Below, in pieces: positions 61,929-64,000 of a DNA stretch of 64,000 nucleotides. A program made the translations under genes and the position numbers. The notes under the pieces were generated by a model. That model was not told the origin of the DNA. It saw nothing but the letters and a program-made list of their open reading frames with translations, and ran no database searches. Every line of letters begins with the position of its first letter. Position 1 is the stretch's first letter. The DNA is from Podarcis raffonei (Eukaryota; Chordata; Lepidosauria; Squamata; Lacertidae): NCBI RefSeq assembly GCF_027172205.1, contig NC_070613.1, positions 23,834,001 to 23,898,000 of the forward strand, written 5' to 3'.

Positions 61929-64000
61929 ATATCAAATCTAATCTACTTCTGGATACTAGGTCCTCTGTACACTTCTACATTTCTATTCTTTATTAACTTC
62001 ACCAGATTTCACTTCAAACAACTAATGAGATTCAAATATGAGAAGCTGCCAGTCAATGAAATGAATGTCTTCCTAAAGAAGGAAGCTATTTAACGGCGTT
62101 CAAAAGAGGAAAAAAACCACTGCCTAATCAATAAAAAAGAATTGTACACCAATACTGAACTGTCTTGAGGACAAATTAATTCAGTAAAATAACCCTGCTA
62201 CTTATCATGATAATGTGCTACATGATAAAATGCTTGACACAAAAATTGCTCCCATGTAAGAAATTTGTGTGAAGCAGAGTTTTCTCCTTTAACGGCTGAA
62301 GCCAAAATGTTCCCACCCCATCAGCAACCTGGTCCTGTGCTGGGGCTATAAGACTGTGGATACATTTTGGTAATTTTAGTGAGGTCAAACAGGCGTGCAG
62401 TATGAGGTAAACCTGCTCTTGGAATTTTGAATGCATTGGCTCATGGCATTTTACTGCATTTTGAAATGCAAAGAAACTGCTGTCAAACACAATGGGCAAC
62501 AGATTTGTCCAGAAATACTTAGTTTGAAATATGGAAGTAGATCTGTGAAAGAGGAACACATATTACAAGACAATACTTGACACCAAGAAGATTAAACAAA
62601 ATATATCCCAACTTCAGTAGTATATGCTGGTGATGTCAATCTCAAATAGATGTTTTTTCACATTTTGTGGACTTGGCCCCAAATGAGGTTATATTTGGAT
62701 AAAGTATTATTAGAGAAGGATAGATTATGGTTTATGAATGACCAAGAAACCCTTTAATATTATTATTATTTAGCTATACTAAAGATGTAGTGCTGCATGA
62801 AGATTTTAAAGTCAATTCTTAACAGCCCATATGACTATTATGTCTGGTACGGGTAAAAAACAGACCCTCCTGAATTAGAAGCCTGGGTGCTTGAAGTCTG
62901 GGACGTAGTACACTCTGTGTACAATGCGGTAAACAGTTTACTACAAAAATGGTATATTTAAAAAGCAATGGAAACTTTAGTTCCTTATAGTGATAGATTG
63001 TAATGCTACCACTGTACAATGAATGTGATTTTCATGCGTACAGTATCTTTTGGTAGAAACAAGGGATGTTGGATGAACACACATCAACTGCACATTAGTT
63101 AAAATACAGTATTTTTTCAAACATTTAGAGGTTGTTTTTTCTAACACAATCGGCATGGCATGTATAGCAACAAAACAAGTAAACAAAACTTCTAAGACAA
63201 CATTTTCAAAGCAAAGCTCCTCTAATATACATGCAAGGATGTGTGCATATATTACACAAAGGAGAACTGTTTCTACAAACAGCTGTGTACAACTCTTTTC
63301 GTACTTGCACATTTACTATCTTAGACTAGTGCAGTACAGATTCTGAGTACACAATTTTGATATCTAATATTAGTTTTTCTGAGTATTTTCCTGCCAAATG
63401 TGACTTGATTTCTGACATTTAAAATCGTTGATACCCTCTAGAATAGAGAATTCCATACAGACTACACCAGTAACTTGTTTTTACTGTTACAAAACCAGCT
63501 ATCAGAAAGAGATAGTGGTTTTGTGAGGTGCAATACGTCATGAACACAAAGACATAAGCAAAAATAATTAGCAACCATATATACATACCCAAAACATCTG
63601 GAAAGGGAGGGCATTAATGAAGCAAAGAATGGAAAAACCCAAGAGAATCAGGTTCTTGTCCAAAGCATACAGAATGAGATAAGGTTACAACAAAAGCAGC
63701 TAGAAATGTAACATACATGGGAACAAACAAGAAAAAGGGGGTTGGATTCTTGAAACTGACTAAATGAAGCAAAAGCCATAGATTATACAGATGTCATGTA
63801 CACACAGACACATATATGGCTACTGGATTTTAACCATGTGTTCCGAGTAAAGCTTCCTTTCTCACACAAATGTCGATTCAAATAACTTTTCAACAGCTAT
63901 TTGTTCTTGAAACACAACAAACATGCTATGCCCAGAAGGATTTATAAGAGGAAATGCTTGAATTGCTAATGACTTGACATGAACTTGGAATAGTTCTTTT
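60040..64000 (-). other. CACNB2 intron, continuing past the window
   Basis: No further CACNB2 exon was found. Open frames such as the one at 60711-61118 lack homology that I recognise. Contains the (AT)n tract at 61900. Confidence 0.6.
61900..61932. repeat. (AT)n microsatellite
   Basis: Alternating TA tract in the CACNB2 intron. Confidence 0.9.

Overview
The window is nuclear DNA from a vertebrate, most likely a squamate reptile (lizard or snake). The evidence is intron-rich genes with GT-AG junctions plus a squamate-type repeat load: a Sauria SINE tail, a Bov-B LINE fragment, many L2/CR1 LINE pieces ending in (ATT)n, tRNA-Lys-type SINEs, TA-flanked mariner-like MITEs, several hAT elements, and a full-length L1 with both frames open. 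The species cannot be named from sequence alone.

Three host genes are present in the order ARL5B (minus) - NSUN6 (plus) - CACNB2 (minus, 3' end only), the same block as on human chromosome 10p12. ARL5B is complete: six coding exons between 12279 and 20022, 179 aa. A CpG-rich promoter with two perfect CREs and an ETS site lies just upstream. NSUN6 is complete: eleven coding exons between 25645 and 48747, 467 aa, with both catalytic cysteines; its CpG island is at about 24.3-24.9 kb, so the two genes are head to head. CACNB2 contributes its last four coding exons (56425-60039); the rest lies beyond the right edge. The three proteins do different jobs (trans-Golgi small GTPase, tRNA cytosine-5 methyltransferase, calcium-channel beta subunit) and are linked only by conserved synteny.

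Region by region: 1-5.9 kb is ARL5B downstream sequence with SINE, L2 and CR1 debris. 5.9-12.0 kb is a full-length L1 with an 11-bp target duplication, antisense to ARL5B and about 300 bp past its stop codon. 12.3-20.0 kb is ARL5B, whose introns carry a 567-bp hAT MITE with a perfect 8-bp duplication, a mariner-like MITE and an L2 tail. 20.0-25.6 kb is the intergenic interval, holding a decayed LINE reverse transcriptase and a Sauria SINE tail. 25.6-48.7 kb is NSUN6, whose introns hold the most layered DNA: a 1.42-kb composite hAT element carrying a CpG-rich segment (28.5-29.9 kb), a long-TIR transposon with an L2 inside it (35.3-37.3 kb), a three-layer nest (40.7-41.9 kb), a 1.07-kb hAT element (43-44 kb) and a U6 pseudogene (46.1 kb). 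48.7-56.4 kb separates the convergent 3' ends of NSUN6 and CACNB2. 56.4-64 kb is the CACNB2 3' part and intron.

The most unusual object is the composite hAT at 28524-29943. It has perfect terminal inverted repeats and a perfect 8-bp target duplication, yet contains a second internal copy of its own left end, a CpG-rich block and a LINE tail. It looks as if two neighbouring MITE ends moved as one unit and carried the DNA between them.
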